Numbered from the stretch's first letter, positions 29,552 to 40,862 are shown. The stretch: 64,000 bases of DNA from an uncultured Glaciecola sp. (GCF_937770335.1 NZ_CALJHY010000001.1:62001-126000); one strand, 5' to 3'. Program-made: numbers and translations. The notes: generated from the letters alone by a model not told the origin.

Positions 29552-30664
29552 TTAGTCCTTCAATAGTCTCGTCATTCCAAGATTAAATAAACGCAACCAA
29601 TGACCACTGAGCTTGCCTTTAAATTCTTTATTGATTGTGATGACCGCATCTTTCTTTGATTGCTTTTTATACTTAGTAGAATTTATTAAACCATCATACT
29701 TATCTAGTATGGCGATTAACTTAGCACCATCACAGATTTCGTCAGCTTTGAGCCCCATTGGGTACCCAGTGCCATCCATAAGTTCATGATGTTGCATCAC
29801 CATTTTTCTAGCTTCATCCCATATACTCAAATTTTCCAACAAACGCGCGCTTTTATAAACATGAGAACGCAATAAACGTTGCTCCAAACTAGTCAATTCA
29901 GTCTCTTTATTTACGACCTCTGCTGGCATAAAAGATATGCCAAAGTCATGCATATAACAAGCTACCGCTAATTGTGCTTCGTCGATAGGTTTAGCATTTA
30001 ATGCGTTTATATAAAAAGCCAGTTGCGCAATTCGATCGCCTCGCCCCTCGGCATAACCTGCTCGCATTTCAATTGGCTTCATTAGTTCTCTAAAAAACAG
30101 TAGATCGACTTGTTGTTCAGGCGTCAAATTTTTAGGAATACCCGAGCGCGTTAAATTAACCATATTTTGCGCGGACGCATCGTCTTGCTGTAATTGTCGA
30201 GACGGTTCAATCAAATTAACGGCTTTGGCAAGTAAGCCTTCATGACGATCCTGATTTGTGCCATCTATTTCAGAAATAATCTTGATAACTGCATCATTTA
30301 ATTCGCCGTCATATTCTGCTTGACCCGATTTCACACAACTTTCAACAAACACTTTTACTTTATCCATAAGCAGAAGCACTAGATCGCTCATGTTACTGGT
30401 GTAATCAATTTCGCCTTTTCGAAGCAAATCAAGTAAGTCTTCAAGGTGCTGTAACACATTTATCATCGGGGTAAATGAAACTAAGCCTAAATCACCTTTA
30501 ATAGTGTGCACTGAGCGGAACAAAGCGCGTTGTAACTCATTATCTGTAGGGGTGATTTCTAACTCTATTAGTGTTTGCTCACTCGCCTCGTATAATTCAT
30601 TAATTTCTCCAATTAAGTCGTGAAGAATGTCATCTTCTAATTCTTCATGCTTAAAAATAGGCAT
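29552..30664 (-). CDS. HPt domain fused to an HD-GYP domain
   Basis: Signal-transduction protein of 370 residues. An N-terminal histidine phosphotransfer domain has the phospho-accepting histidine in SVHTIKGDLG (His53). The C-terminal half is an HD-GYP domain: MHDFG (His239, Asp240), a later His in SHVYKSARLL, QHHE (292-294) and DGTGYP (297-302), the set that binds two or three metals in c-di-GMP phosphodiesterases. The usual HDIGK reads HDFGI here, so the conserved lysine is missing and activity may be altered. Inferred job: receive phosphate from a hybrid kinase and alter c-di-GMP or partner binding. Divergent from plsC. Confidence 0.88.
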   Translation of the reverse strand: MPIFKHEELEDDILHDLIGEINELYEASEQTLIELEITPTDNELQRALFRSVHTIKGDLGLVSFTPMINVLQHLEDLLDLLRKGEIDYTSNMSDLVLLLMDKVKVFVESCVKSGQAEYDGELNDAVIKIISEIDGTNQDRHEGLLAKAVNLIEPSRQLQQDDASAQNMVNLTRSGIPKNLTPEQQVDLLFFRELMKPIEMRAGYAEGRGDRIAQLAFYINALNAKPIDEAQLAVACYMHDFGISFMPAEVVNKETELTSLEQRLLRSHVYKSARLLENLSIWDEARKMVMQHHELMDGTGYPMGLKADEICDGAKLIAILDKYDGLINSTKYKKQSKKDAVITINKEFKGKLSGHWLRLFNLGMTRLLKD

Positions 30665-30806
30665 AAGCGCTCACTTACTAAAGTTAGATAGGTAATGGCA
30701 GTATATCGGCACTCGTGCAGAATTCATGCATTAAATCGGCTGATAAGGTATCTTCAAACAAAAATCTCCGTATAATTGCGCACACTTCAGCCTTTCGGGA
30801 TTATCT

Positions 30807-31529
30807 GTGCTAGCTATTATTCGAGTCATAACGCTATTCGTCTATTTTATTGGAATTAATATCGTACTTTTTTTAATTTTTCTGACCCGCCCTTTTCATC
30901 GTAATAACGTGCATTTAGCGGGGCAATGCTACTCAACTATGACCCGAATTATGGGCTTAAAGATAGAATTACGTGTGTCACGAAAGGTAGATTCTGAGCA
31001 AAATTATGTTTTTACTGCTAATCATCAAAACAGCTATGACATTTTAACAATAAGCAAAGCTGCATTGCCTGGGGTGGTCACTGTTGGAAAAAAGAGTATC
31101 AAATGGATCCCTATTTTTGGTGTTATTTATTGGCTCTCTGCGAATATAATGATTGACCGAAAAAATACGGGAAGCGCCAGAAATACGCTGAACGAAACCC
31201 TAGATAAAATGAACGAAAAGAAACTGAGTATCTGGTTTTTCCCTGAAGGTACCCGCAGTTATGGACGCGGATTACTGAAATTTAAAACAGGCGCTTTCAG
31301 ATTAGCACTCGAGGCTAAAAAAGCCATTGTCCCAGTATGCGCAAGTGAAATGCATAACAAAATTAAGTTTAATCGTTGGAATAATGGCACGGTCATTGTT
31401 GAGGTGATGGATCCGATTGACTTGCCAGAAGGACTGAGTGCTAAGCAACTAGCCGCTCATGTTCATTCTATTATGGCCAAAAAAATTGCTCAGCTAAATA
31501 TAGAAGCTGAAAAACTAGATAACACATAG
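30807..31529 (+). CDS. plsC: 1-acyl-sn-glycerol-3-phosphate acyltransferase
   Basis: Second acyltransferase of phospholipid synthesis, making phosphatidic acid at the inner membrane. The 240-residue protein has an N-terminal membrane segment (about 4-26), the HX4D catalytic motif in NHQNSYD (His73, Asp78), and the glycerol-phosphate-binding FPEGTRS (145-151). Length equals E. coli PlsC. GTG or TTG start is possible (start codon here follows an AT-rich leader); the next gene, rraB, follows after 35 bases. Confidence 0.94.
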   Translation: MLAIIRVITLFVYFIGINIVLFLIFLTRPFHRNNVHLAGQCYSTMTRIMGLKIELRVSRKVDSEQNYVFTANHQNSYDILTISKAALPGVVTVGKKSIKWIPIFGVIYWLSANIMIDRKNTGSARNTLNETLDKMNEKKLSIWFFPEGTRSYGRGLLKFKTGAFRLALEAKKAIVPVCASEMHNKIKFNRWNNGTVIVEVMDPIDLPEGLSAKQLAAHVHSIMAKKIAQLNIEAEKLDNT

Positions 31530-31564
31530 GGTCGATTGACCTTGATTGATAAGACGAGGGTAAT

Positions 31565-31987
31565 ATGAGTCAGCATGACGCCAATGAATGGTACGAATTT
31601 AATAAAGAAACAATAGAAGCATTGATAGAAGATGGCAGTGACGCGGAGCTTCCACACACTATTGAACATCATTTTGCTTGCAGTGACTTTGATGTGCTTG
31701 AGAAAGCAGCTGTAGATGCTTTTAAAGCCGGTTTTGAAGTGACAGACGCAGAAGAGCTTATTCTTGATGATGGCGAAACTGTTTTTTGTTTTGACGCTAT
31801 TGTAGAAAAAAAATTGGATGTTGCTGTCTTCAATGCCGATTCGGATAAGCTGATCGCGATTGCCGACAAGCACAAAGTTGACTATGACGGTTGGGGTACC
31901 TACTTCATTGGAGAGGGTGCGCTTGAACGCGACGAAATTGAGGAAGATAGTAACTATGATTATGACGATGACGATGACGAGGATTGA
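31565..31987 (+). CDS. rraB: Ribonuclease E inhibitor RraB
   Basis: Binds RNase E and modulates mRNA decay. The 140-residue protein begins with WYEFNKETIEALIEDGSD, has HHFACSDFDVLEKAAVDAFKAGF and DGWGTYFIG in the middle, all family-typical, and ends with a very acidic run of aspartates, common in RraB. It lies 35 bases after plsC and 36 before the YkgJ-like gene, suggesting a small operon. Well-supported name from length and pattern. Confidence 0.92.
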   Translation: MSQHDANEWYEFNKETIEALIEDGSDAELPHTIEHHFACSDFDVLEKAAVDAFKAGFEVTDAEELILDDGETVFCFDAIVEKKLDVAVFNADSDKLIAIADKHKVDYDGWGTYFIGEGALERDEIEEDSNYDYDDDDDED

Positions 31988-32023
31988 TATCTCCAATCCA
32001 TTTACATAAGAATACTCGATAAA

Positions 32024-32425
32024 ATGAGAGAATGTAACCAATGTGGAAAGTGCTGTATTAAATATGGCGATGGTGCTCTTTCTGCTACGACCGAAGAAAT
32101 TGATCTCTGGGAGTTATTTAATCCGGAGATTTTCAAATTTGTGAGAAATAACGAAATTTGGTTCGGTCCCGACTCGGGCTTGCGCTTAACAACATGTCCT
32201 TTCCTTGAGATTGAGCCCACGACTAACCCGCTTGCTCAAACTAAATATACTTGTAGTATATACTTAGATCGGCCAGAAGACTGTCGCCACTATCCTAGTC
32301 TTATTTCTGAAATGATTAGAGACGAGTGTGAGATGATTGAAGTCGTCGATTTAAATAATCACAAACAAGCTCAAATTAAGTTGGATGTATTAATGGAAGA
32401 TAGTCGTCCTTCTAATCACTCTTAA
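32024..32425 (+). CDS. YkgJ-family cysteine-cluster protein
   Basis: A 133-residue protein with the metal- or iron-sulfur-type cysteine pattern CNQCGKCC at residues 4-11, followed by TCPFLE (about 66) and CSIYLDRPEDCRHYP with two more cysteines. This is the zinc/iron-chelating (YkgJ) family; exact metal and role are not established. Probably co-transcribed after rraB. Confidence 0.87.
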   Translation: MRECNQCGKCCIKYGDGALSATTEEIDLWELFNPEIFKFVRNNEIWFGPDSGLRLTTCPFLEIEPTTNPLAQTKYTCSIYLDRPEDCRHYPSLISEMIRDECEMIEVVDLNNHKQAQIKLDVLMEDSRPSNHS

Positions 32426-32574
32426 TATTTTGGGATGTTAATCTATCAATGGCGATAGGAATGCGGGTTATGTAATTGCCTTTCCAGTCAGCTACCGTTC
32501 AGTTTAATTTCAGATTAGGTTCAGGTTACCAACAGCATAATGCGTACTAAGCATTAAACTTACGGTGATACATA

Positions 32575-33375
32575 ATGAAAACGTCTAAAAATACATTTCT
32601 TCCTGCAACTGCTTCTTTCGTGGCAAGCGCATTGGCCATTATCTTCTTTTTGGGCTTTGTTGCGTCACCAACACTAGCAAAAGACACAACGTCTCAAGCT
32701 AATACGACATTACAAGATGTTATTGTTAAAGGAACTGAATACCAACCAAACATGTTGCAAGCAGACGGTTCTCATTTAAAAGTTAAGAAGCATTTAAAAG
32801 CAGCAAAACCACTTGTAGCGAAATCAACTAATGGCGCGCAATTAACATTATCCGAAAAAATACCATTATCCAGAGAGTCAGCTCGTAATAATGATGATAT
32901 TGATTTTTGGATATACGATAGTTTTGTCACATTTACTGCAGATATTGACTACGATGGTTACTATTCGTCCTTTACGCTCGAATTCGATGTCGACACCGTT
33001 TATACATCAGCACCTATTTATGCCGTTATTTACACGTCGACGTCTGACGTATTCACCCCTTTTTATACCACTGATATTTATGATATTTATGGCGATAATA
33101 CGCAAGACGCTATTATCATTGAAAACGATTTAGTAACTGGCTTTCCAAGCAATGACTATGAACTCATGATAATGATATATGATGCAGATACTGACGAAGT
33201 TGTTGCGGTTGCGGATGGTACTGATGATGCCGATTTAGCTTATCTTAGCTTGGAAAGTGAAGACTACGAGTATGTTGAAAGCGTTGAAATTGTTGTTGTT
33301 GAACATGGCGGTGTGTTTGGTATTTGGTTAATTGCAGGGTTAGGCTTTATTACTTATAGACGATTTAACGTTTAA
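32575..33375 (+). CDS. Choice-of-anchor H family surface protein
   Basis: Exported protein of 266 residues: signal peptide (about 1-35, ending TLAKD), a linker, then a beta-rich domain from about residue 105 (DFWIYDSFVTFTADIDYDGYYS) resembling extracellular beta-sandwich units and rich in Asp, Tyr and Thr. The C-terminus is a sorting tail: GGVFGIWLIAGLGFITYRR, a glycine pair, hydrophobic helix and arginines, as in choice-of-anchor H proteins of Alteromonadales and Vibrionales. Function is unknown. No matching protease or anchor gene is seen nearby. It has its own promoter region after a 149-base gap. Confidence 0.8.
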   Translation: MKTSKNTFLPATASFVASALAIIFFLGFVASPTLAKDTTSQANTTLQDVIVKGTEYQPNMLQADGSHLKVKKHLKAAKPLVAKSTNGAQLTLSEKIPLSRESARNNDDIDFWIYDSFVTFTADIDYDGYYSSFTLEFDVDTVYTSAPIYAVIYTSTSDVFTPFYTTDIYDIYGDNTQDAIIIENDLVTGFPSNDYELMIMIYDADTDEVVAVADGTDDADLAYLSLESEDYEYVESVEIVVVEHGGVFGIWLIAGLGFITYRRFNV

Positions 33376-33441
33376 TTTTACTAACATTCAGTCAATACTC
33401 TATTATGTATGCCGCTGATTAGCGGCCCGGTTCGACCACTA

Positions 33442-33480
33442 AAAATAAAAAGCGCGCTTACTTTTCAGTCGCGCGGTTTT
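33442..33480. terminator. Bidirectional terminator between the anchored protein and ptrB
   Basis: CGCGC (33453-33457) pairs with GCGCG (33471-33475). On the minus strand it is followed by a strong U run (TTTTTATTTTT), so it terminates ptrB; on the plus strand GGTTTT follows. A second, tighter hairpin, GCCGCT-GATT-AGCGGC (33411-33426), lies just upstream without a U run. Confidence 0.7.
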
Positions 33481-33514
33481 ATGTTTCTCTCAGGTGTACT
33501 GTATGTGTTGCTAG

Positions 33515-35617
33515 TTACTTCGTTATGCTGTGTGACGCTAACATAAATGCAAACTCTTCAGCATAGTCACGCAAACGACCATAGCGCCCACTATTTGCGA
33601 AATGGCCTGCCCCCATATTGATGCGCATCACTAATAAATTATCATCTGTTTTAAGTTCACGCATTCTAGCCGTCCACTTTGCCGGCTCCCAATAAGTTAC
33701 TCTAGGGTCATTTAAACCGCCGGTTACTAGCATTGGAGGGTATTCTCTAGCGACAATATTGTCATACGGAGAATAGCTTTGAATATAATTAAATGCGACG
33801 GGATCCTCAATTGGATTACCCCACTCACTCCACTCAGGTGGTGTCAGCGGCAAGTTTGCGTCAAGCATCGTATTTAGTACATCCACAAAAGGTACACCCA
33901 AGGTCACTGAACTCCATAATTCAGGTGCTTGAATAGTTGCTGCTCCCATCAATTTGCCACCGGCACTGCGGCCAGAAACGCTAATATTGCCCTGTGCGAC
34001 ATACTTCTCAGAAACTAAGTGACGAGCAACATCAACAAAGTCATTGAACGTATTCATTCGTTTGTCTAGCTTACCGTCTAGGTACCATTGATGGCCTAAC
34101 ATATCACTGCCACGAACATGCGCAATTGCATATGAAAAACCTCTATCGAGAAGACTTAGGCGCGTAGTTGAAAAGCTTGGGGTAACTGTACTGCCGTATG
34201 CGCCATAACCATATAAGTGCATGGGTTGGCTCGAGTCTCTCTTAAAACCCTTCTTATACACTAACGTTACGGGCACCAAAACACCATCACGCGCCGGAGC
34301 CATAATACGCTCGGTGACATATAGTGATTTGTCATAACCTGATGGAATCTCTTGGACTTTTTTAGTAACTAACGTTTTGCTAGCTATCCTATAATCGAAC
34401 ACCGTACTCGGGGTTATCATAGAGTTATAATTGATACGTACAAAGTCTTGAGTAAACTCTGGATTATTTCCATTTGATATAGAGAACACTGACTCCGGAA
34501 ACTCAACGTCATGTTCGTTGCTGGCATAATCATACAGCGTAAAACGTTCAATACCGTTTTCCCTTGATGTAACAACCATGAAACTTTGAAAGTTTTGCAT
34601 GTCCATCAGATAACGTTTATCCGACCCTGCAATTACTGTCTCCCATTTATCATAACTTGGCTGTTTATCCGATACTTTCGCTAATCTTGAGTTGGTATGG
34701 GTATCGTTTGCAATGATGTAAAAATAGCCATTTGCATGATCGATATCATTTAGAAAGTGCTGCTCCCTCGATACCAGCTTAACAGGGGTTGCAGTGAAGT
34801 CCGCGCTTGGTACAACATAGGTTTCAGAGGTTTCGCTTTGACCACTAGTAATAACCAGATATTCCTTGCTACTAGTGAGACCAAAACCAAGAAAATAGCC
34901 TTCATCACGCTCGGAATACATGACTTTATCATTTACTTGTTTGCTACCTAGTTTATGTACATTCACACTCTGGGTATACCAACGGTCAATTGCCAGTGCA
35001 CCATAAACGATAGATTGACTGTCAGCGCTAAACTCAATGTCACCGTTAGTATCGCAAAGTTCATTTGAAAGCATCTGACCCGTATTCAGATCTTTTATTA
35101 CGATCTTAAATCGTTCATCGCCGTTAGTGTTATAAGAATAGGCAATAAATTGATTATTTGGACTTACGTCCCAATCACCCATTGTGAAATAGTCGAATGG
35201 TTTAGCTAACTCTGTGACACTTAAGAAAGTGACTTCTTCATCATTATCTAGTTTGCGACGACTAAAAGTGAGATATTCCTCACTTGGCTTATAAAACGCC
35301 TTATATTCATAACCATTGGTAACCCAAGGAGCAGAACTGTCAGTATCATTCGTGCGACCTTTAAATTCAGCAAACAGCGTATCTATTAGTGGCTTTTTAG
35401 GCGCTAAAAAGGTGTTAAAATAAGCATTTTCTTCGTTCAAATAGTCAATAACAGCTTGATCGTTCACTTCGGGATAGGATGGATCCTTTAACCAATTGAA
35501 GTGATCAGTAATGGTTTGATCATGAAACTGTGCCCTAAACGGTATTTTACTGGCTTGGGGTGTTGGAATACTCAGTTGTTTCAATCTTGGATTTTGTACT
35601 GTTGGCTTTTCTGGCAT
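33515..35617 (-). CDS. ptrB: Oligopeptidase B (prolyl oligopeptidase family S9A)
   Basis: Cytosolic serine peptidase cutting after Arg/Lys in short peptides. The 700-residue protein has an N-terminal beta-propeller and C-terminal alpha/beta-hydrolase with catalytic Ser551 (SGRSAGGKLMG), Asp637 (GGLNDPRV) and His672 (GAGHFANSG), and GYGAYG before the oxyanion hole, all in the expected order for S9A. The N-terminal segment DHFNWLKDPSYPEV matches the oligopeptidase B group. It lies between two gene sets with its own terminator at 33442-33480. Confidence 0.92.
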   Translation of the reverse strand: MPEKPTVQNPRLKQLSIPTPQASKIPFRAQFHDQTITDHFNWLKDPSYPEVNDQAVIDYLNEENAYFNTFLAPKKPLIDTLFAEFKGRTNDTDSSAPWVTNGYEYKAFYKPSEEYLTFSRRKLDNDEEVTFLSVTELAKPFDYFTMGDWDVSPNNQFIAYSYNTNGDERFKIVIKDLNTGQMLSNELCDTNGDIEFSADSQSIVYGALAIDRWYTQSVNVHKLGSKQVNDKVMYSERDEGYFLGFGLTSSKEYLVITSGQSETSETYVVPSADFTATPVKLVSREQHFLNDIDHANGYFYIIANDTHTNSRLAKVSDKQPSYDKWETVIAGSDKRYLMDMQNFQSFMVVTSRENGIERFTLYDYASNEHDVEFPESVFSISNGNNPEFTQDFVRINYNSMITPSTVFDYRIASKTLVTKKVQEIPSGYDKSLYVTERIMAPARDGVLVPVTLVYKKGFKRDSSQPMHLYGYGAYGSTVTPSFSTTRLSLLDRGFSYAIAHVRGSDMLGHQWYLDGKLDKRMNTFNDFVDVARHLVSEKYVAQGNISVSGRSAGGKLMGAATIQAPELWSSVTLGVPFVDVLNTMLDANLPLTPPEWSEWGNPIEDPVAFNYIQSYSPYDNIVAREYPPMLVTGGLNDPRVTYWEPAKWTARMRELKTDDNLLVMRINMGAGHFANSGRYGRLRDYAEEFAFMLASHSITK

Positions 35618-35638
35618 TTAATACTCTTGTGATGATAA

Positions 35639-35664
35639 GCAGTCAGCTAAAATAGCCTGACTGC
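35639..35664 (-). terminator. Possible terminator hairpin of valS
   Basis: GCAGTCAG (35639-35646) and CTGACTGC (35657-35664) pair, extended by an AT-rich inner stem with one bulge. There is no good U tract on the minus strand, so it is a weak candidate for the end of the valS transcript. Confidence 0.4.
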
Positions 35665-35745
35665 AAATTTCTACTGCGGGTAAAGAGGGGGAAGCAACAC
35701 GATACTTTCTTTGTAGTTAAAGTACGTATTGCAATAATTCAAAAT

Positions 35746-38517
35746 TTAAATAGCTTCAATTTCAGCTTTTTGTGCTTGAATTTTACCCAATTGCATTTCC
35801 ATATCAGCGAGTTTCGCCCGTTCTTTATCAATCACAGCAGCAGGCGCTTTACTCACAAAGCTCTCATTACTGAGTTTACCTTTTGTGCGTTGTGCATCTT
35901 TCTCGATCTTCTCTGCTGCTTTGTTCAGCCTAGCAAGCTCAGCTTCTTTATCAATCAAGCCGGCCATTGGAATAAGAATCTCCATTTCACCGACTAAAGC
36001 AGTTGCAGATACTGGGGCTTTTTCTCCTGTCGATAAATGCGTTACAGATTCGAGTTTAGCCAGTTTCGCTAAATAGCTTCCACTATTATCCAGTCTTGAT
36101 TGGTCGCTTTCACTAACATTGCGAAGTAAAACCGGTAACGGTTTTGATGGAGGAATGTCCATCTCTCCGCGGATATTCCGAATACCCACAATGAATGATT
36201 TAACCCATTCAATATCATCGATGGCAGCTTGATCATGCTTGCTTTCATCAAATTCAGGGAAAGCGTCTACCATGATACTTATTGCCGTTGTTTTATTGCT
36301 TGATAGCGGCTGAATTTTCAACCAAATTTCTTCAGTGATAAATGGCATAAACGGATGCAGTAAACGCATCATATGCTCAAGTACGTTAATCAATGTGTGT
36401 CTTGTGGCTCGTTTTTCTGCTTCAGTGCTTTGCTCTGAATTTAATACGGGCTTAGATAACTCCAAATACCAATCGCAAAATTGATTCCACGTAAACTCAT
36501 ACAAGTGCTGAGCAGCTATATCGAATCGATATTGCTCTATAGCGGTTTCATAAGCCTTTAGGGTTTCTTGGAATTGTGACCAAATCCAGCGGTCAAAAAC
36601 GCTAAGCGACATTTCGCCGCCATCGCGACCGTTGTCGAATTCTTCAGTATTCATTAATACAAAACGGGTGGCGTTCCAAATTTTGTTACAGAAGTTGCGA
36701 TAACCTTCAACACGGCTCATATCAAAATTAATATCGCGACTGGTCGACGCCATTGCAGCGAACGTAAAACGCAATGCATCAGTACCATAAGCGTTGATGC
36801 CATCAGGGAATTGCTTTTCTGTCGCTTTGCCTATTTTGGCTGCCATTTTTGGCTGCATCATACCCGACGTGCGTTTTTCCATTAACGAGTCTAGGTCAAT
36901 GCCATCAATCAAGTCTATTGGATCAAGCACATTGCCTTTTGATTTAGACATCTTATCGCCGTTCTCATCACGAATAAGGCCTGTAATGTAAATGTCCTTA
37001 AATGGGACTTTGCCAGTGAATTTTTTGGTCATCATGATCATTCTAGCAACCCAGAAAAAGATGATATCGAAACCAGTCACTAACACAGAGCTTGGTACAA
37101 AGGTTTCTAGTTCAGGTGTCTGCTTAGGCCACCCCATCGTTGCAAACGGCCATAATGCCGATGAGAACCAAGTATCTAAAACGTCTTCATCCTGTCTCAA
37201 ATTAACTGAATCTGGAATATTATTCTTTTCTCTTATTTCAGCTTCATTACGTCCAACAAAGATATTACCCTCTTCATCAAACCAAGCCGGAATACGATGT
37301 CCCCACCACAATTGACGCGAAATACACCAATCTTGAATATTATGCATCCATTGGTAGTAAGTCTTGTTCCAGTTTTCTGGTACAAATCGGATTTCACCAC
37401 TTTCTACCGCTTCAATAGCCGGCTTTGCAAGTGACTCAACAGCCACATACCACTGATTAGTCAGATAGGGTTCAATGACGACACCTGATCTATCACCTCT
37501 AGGAACTTTTAGTTTGTGATCATCAATTTTGATCAACACCCCGCCTTCTAACAAGTCCGCGACAATGGCAGCACGAGCATCAAAACGGTCCATACCTTGA
37601 TACTTGGCTGGCGCAACATCGTTCAACTTGGCATCGTCAGTCAATATATTGATAATATCTAGGTTATGGCGTTTACCCATCTCATAGTCGTTGAAATCAT
37701 GTGCTGGGGTTATTTTAACGCAGCCAGTACCAAACTCTTGGTCAACATAATCATCTGCAATAATAGGGATTTCTCTGCCGGTTAGTGGCAGTGTAATGGT
37801 CTTACCAATAAAACTAGCATAGCGCTCATCATCTGGGTGAACCGCCACTGCTGTATCGCCTAACATAGTTTCAGGGCGTGTTGTTGCTACCACTAAATGG
37901 CCAGAACCATCCGTTAACGGATACCTCATATGCCACATGTGGCCATTTTCTTCTTCGCTTATAACTTCTAAATCAGAAACTGCCGTGAGTAATGCAGGAT
38001 CCCAATTAACTAACCGTTTACCGCGATAAATTAGACCGTCTTCATGTAATTTAATGAACACTTCTTGCACGGCATCAGATAAATTATCATCCATCGTGAA
38101 AACTTCACGCTCCCAATCCGGGGATGTACCTAAACGACGCATTTGTTGTGTAATCGTGCCGCCGGACTCTTCTTTCCATTCCCAGATCTTTTTCACGAAA
38201 CCATCACGACCTAAGTCATGACGTGTTTTACCTTCGGCATTTAATTTACGTTCGACCACCATTTGCGTGGCAATACCCGCGTGATCAGTGCCACATTGCC
38301 AAAGTGTATTCTTGCCTTTCATACGATTATAACGGATCAAAGAATCCATAATGGTATGTTGAAAAGCATGCCCCATATGCAGGCTGCCTGTCACGTTTGG
38401 TGGTGGCAATAAAATACAATAAGGCTGACCTTCACCAGATGCTTTAAAATAGCCTTGTTGCTCCCACTTTGCGTAACAGTCTTTTTCAATATTGTGGGGG
38501 TCGAATGTCTTATCCAT
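35746..38517 (-). CDS. valS: Valyl-tRNA synthetase
   Basis: Class Ia synthetase charging tRNA-Val. The 923-residue protein has HMGH (47-50), the editing domain ([17 protein letters not shown]), the catalytic [15 protein letters not shown] (522-526, [14 protein letters not shown]) and a C-terminal coiled coil rich in Lys/Glu. Slightly shorter than E. coli ValS (951). The ATG overlaps the holC stop by one base (TAATG), so it is coupled to holC, the conserved pairing in gammaproteobacteria. Confidence 0.96.
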   Translation of the reverse strand: MDKTFDPHNIEKDCYAKWEQQGYFKASGEGQPYCILLPPPNVTGSLHMGHAFQHTIMDSLIRYNRMKGKNTLWQCGTDHAGIATQMVVERKLNAEGKTRHDLGRDGFVKKIWEWKEESGGTITQQMRRLGTSPDWEREVFTMDDNLSDAVQEVFIKLHEDGLIYRGKRLVNWDPALLTAVSDLEVISEEENGHMWHMRYPLTDGSGHLVVATTRPETMLGDTAVAVHPDDERYASFIGKTITLPLTGREIPIIADDYVDQEFGTGCVKITPAHDFNDYEMGKRHNLDIINILTDDAKLNDVAPAKYQGMDRFDARAAIVADLLEGGVLIKIDDHKLKVPRGDRSGVVIEPYLTNQWYVAVESLAKPAIEAVESGEIRFVPENWNKTYYQWMHNIQDWCISRQLWWGHRIPAWFDEEGNIFVGRNEAEIREKNNIPDSVNLRQDEDVLDTWFSSALWPFATMGWPKQTPELETFVPSSVLVTGFDIIFFWVARMIMMTKKFTGKVPFKDIYITGLIRDENGDKMSKSKGNVLDPIDLIDGIDLDSLMEKRTSGMMQPKMAAKIGKATEKQFPDGINAYGTDALRFTFAAMASTSRDINFDMSRVEGYRNFCNKIWNATRFVLMNTEEFDNGRDGGEMSLSVFDRWIWSQFQETLKAYETAIEQYRFDIAAQHLYEFTWNQFCDWYLELSKPVLNSEQSTEAEKRATRHTLINVLEHMMRLLHPFMPFITEEIWLKIQPLSSNKTTAISIMVDAFPEFDESKHDQAAIDDIEWVKSFIVGIRNIRGEMDIPPSKPLPVLLRNVSESDQSRLDNSGSYLAKLAKLESVTHLSTGEKAPVSATALVGEMEILIPMAGLIDKEAELARLNKAAEKIEKDAQRTKGKLSNESFVSKAPAAVIDKERAKLADMEMQLGKIQAQKAEIEAI

Positions 38518-38972
38518 TAATTACTCTCGTTTATTTGATTAGCCGGGGTAAACTGCATATTGCATCCCGCTAATTTATACTGCTTGTATCTTTCTCGAGC
38601 CTGCTGCTTTTGGCTTTCTTCAACAGGCACAAAATCAATAATATGTTGATATTGGCGATGGTTCTCTATCATGCTTTGCGATAAATTAATGAGCGTATGT
38701 CGGCTATTTAACGCTTGTCCTAACCAGGTGATTTCAGCTGGGGTTCCTTGTTTCGGACCCTCCCCCGCCAAATTATGCGGGATGAAACTATCTACTGGAT
38801 GTTGCCAAACAAATTCGTCGACATCCTCCGCCTGTTGCTTGTCAATGCACAATACAGTCGCCCATTTGCGTTTCTTGACGGTCTCTAATAGCAAGTGCGA
38901 GCAGGCTTTTAATATATCCTGCTTAGTGTCTTGGCTACTCTCGTCCAATTGATAAAAAGTCACGATTGGCAT
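38517..38972 (-). CDS. holC: DNA polymerase III chi subunit
   Basis: Clamp-loader subunit that bridges to SSB. The 151-residue protein has the HolC pattern: VTFYQLDE at the start, then [45 protein letters not shown] and the late [14 protein letters not shown]. It lies between pepA and valS, the well-known pepA-holC-valS order, with pepA 157 bases away. Confidence 0.93.
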   Translation of the reverse strand: MPIVTFYQLDESSQDTKQDILKACSHLLLETVKKRKWATVLCIDKQQAEDVDEFVWQHPVDSFIPHNLAGEGPKQGTPAEITWLGQALNSRHTLINLSQSMIENHRQYQHIIDFVPVEESQKQQARERYKQYKLAGCNMQFTPANQINESN

Positions 38973-39129
38973 TATTGGCTACTTCCATCGCAAAGAATAG
39001 AGTCTAGTTTTGACTCTTCTTTGTTTACTTGTCGAAATACACATTGTATAGCAGAATCTTTATTTGGTGTTCTCTGGTCTAATTGAACAAGTAATAAAGT
39101 GCGTAATTGACGATAAGAAAAATTAATCA

Positions 39130-40635
39130 TTAATCTTCACTAACTAACCCAGCTTTATTAAATAAATATTGTGACAACATGGATACAGGTCTACCTGTTG
39201 CGCCTTTACGAGCGCCACTTACCCAAGCTGTTCCTGCAATATCTAAGTGTGCCCAGTTATACTTTTTAGTAAATCGAGACAAGAAACATGCAGCTGTAAT
39301 TGTACCTGCCGCTTTACCGCCGACATTCGCCATATCGGCAAATGGACTGTCAATCAATTCTTGATATTCATCCCAAAGCGGCAAGCGCCACGCCTTGTCA
39401 GAAGATTGTTCAGATGCATTAAGCAATTCATGCGATAACGGATTGTGAGTGCTTAATACCGCAGTTGCGTGAGGGCCTAATGCAATGACGCAAGCGCCGG
39501 TTAATGTAGCAATATCAATAACGGCTTCAGGCTCAAATCGTTCAACATAGGTAAGTGCATCACAGAGTACTAATCTGCCTTCGGCGTCAGTATTCAGCAC
39601 TTCAACAGTCTGTCCTGACATGGTGGTCAGAATATCACCAGGGCGATATGCATTTGCATCTGGCATATTTTCACAGCCAGCAATCACACCGATAACATTG
39701 ATCGGCAGATTCAACTTAGCAACGATATGCATGACACCTAGCACTGAACTTGCACCACACATGTCGTATTTCATTTCGTCCATGTTAGCACTTGGTTTTA
39801 TTGAAATACCGCCAGAATCAAAAGTGAGTCCTTTACCCACCAAGACAATAGGTGCTTGGGAAGCATCAGCGCCTTTATGGTGAATAATGCTCATAATTGA
39901 TTCATTAATTGAACCACGTCCAACGGCTAAATAACTGTCCATTTTAAGTTCAGCCATTTGTTTTTCGCCTATAGTGTCGAGGCTCAATGAAGCATAGTCC
40001 TCGACTAATAGGGCTGCTTGCTCATTTAAATATTTAGGATTACAAATATTCGGTGGCATGTTGCTTACATCTTTGGCAACTAGAACACCTTTGCTAATAG
40101 CAGAACCATGCTCAACAGCACGTTCACCTGATGGCAATTCTTTGCGCGTTGGTACGTTAAAAACCATTTTACGCAGTGGACGACGTGGTTCACCCTTTTT
40201 AGTTTTTAATTGTAAAAAAGTATATAAGGAATCGTTAGCTGCTTCGACCGCTTGACGAACCTTCCAGTAAGTATCTCTGCCTTTAACGTGCAACTCGGTT
40301 AAAAAACAAACGGCTTCCATAGAACCTGTTTCATTTAATGTCTGAATTGTTTTCGCAATAATTTGTTTATATTGTCTTTCATTGAGCTCTCGCTCTTTAC
40401 CACAGCCGACAAGAAGAATGCGCTCACTTAACACATTGGGTACGTGGTGTAATAACAACATTTGCCCTGCTTTCCCTTCCAGATCGCCGCGGCGTAGCAA
40501 GTTACTAATATAACCGTCGCTTATTTGATCGAGCTGTTCAGCAACATGAGTAAGACGGCGAGGTTCAAACACGCCAACCACAATGCAAGCACTGCGTTGC
40601 TTTTCTGGACTACCGCTTTTGACGCTAAATTCCAT
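39130..40635 (-). CDS. pepA: Leucyl aminopeptidase PepA (M17)
   Basis: Cytosolic leucine aminopeptidase; PepA in E. coli also binds DNA for recombination and gene control. The 501-residue protein has the M17 signature NTDAEGRL (348-355), [16 protein letters not shown] and [17 protein letters not shown], and manganese/zinc ligands in this region. Divergent from lptF over a 227-base gap, the conserved order in gammaproteobacteria. Confidence 0.95.
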   Translation of the reverse strand: MEFSVKSGSPEKQRSACIVVGVFEPRRLTHVAEQLDQISDGYISNLLRRGDLEGKAGQMLLLHHVPNVLSERILLVGCGKERELNERQYKQIIAKTIQTLNETGSMEAVCFLTELHVKGRDTYWKVRQAVEAANDSLYTFLQLKTKKGEPRRPLRKMVFNVPTRKELPSGERAVEHGSAISKGVLVAKDVSNMPPNICNPKYLNEQAALLVEDYASLSLDTIGEKQMAELKMDSYLAVGRGSINESIMSIIHHKGADASQAPIVLVGKGLTFDSGGISIKPSANMDEMKYDMCGASSVLGVMHIVAKLNLPINVIGVIAGCENMPDANAYRPGDILTTMSGQTVEVLNTDAEGRLVLCDALTYVERFEPEAVIDIATLTGACVIALGPHATAVLSTHNPLSHELLNASEQSSDKAWRLPLWDEYQELIDSPFADMANVGGKAAGTITAACFLSRFTKKYNWAHLDIAGTAWVSGARKGATGRPVSMLSQYLFNKAGLVSED

Positions 40636-40862
40636 GATATTTCCTCAATGATTATGCTCTGTTTCTCTGCTTACTAACGAGTTTGCGTTGTTTCTCTGGT
40701 TCATGCGAATAAAAATCTATTTATCTGTGTTAGCAAAAGAAATCTTTATGCTAAACTTATCGAGATTTATAAACGTTGTGTGCATTAAAACAGTTAGAAA
40801 CAACCAGTTTACTGATATATTTGCACCTTTCCACTAAAACCTATGTTTTCATCAGTAACTAA

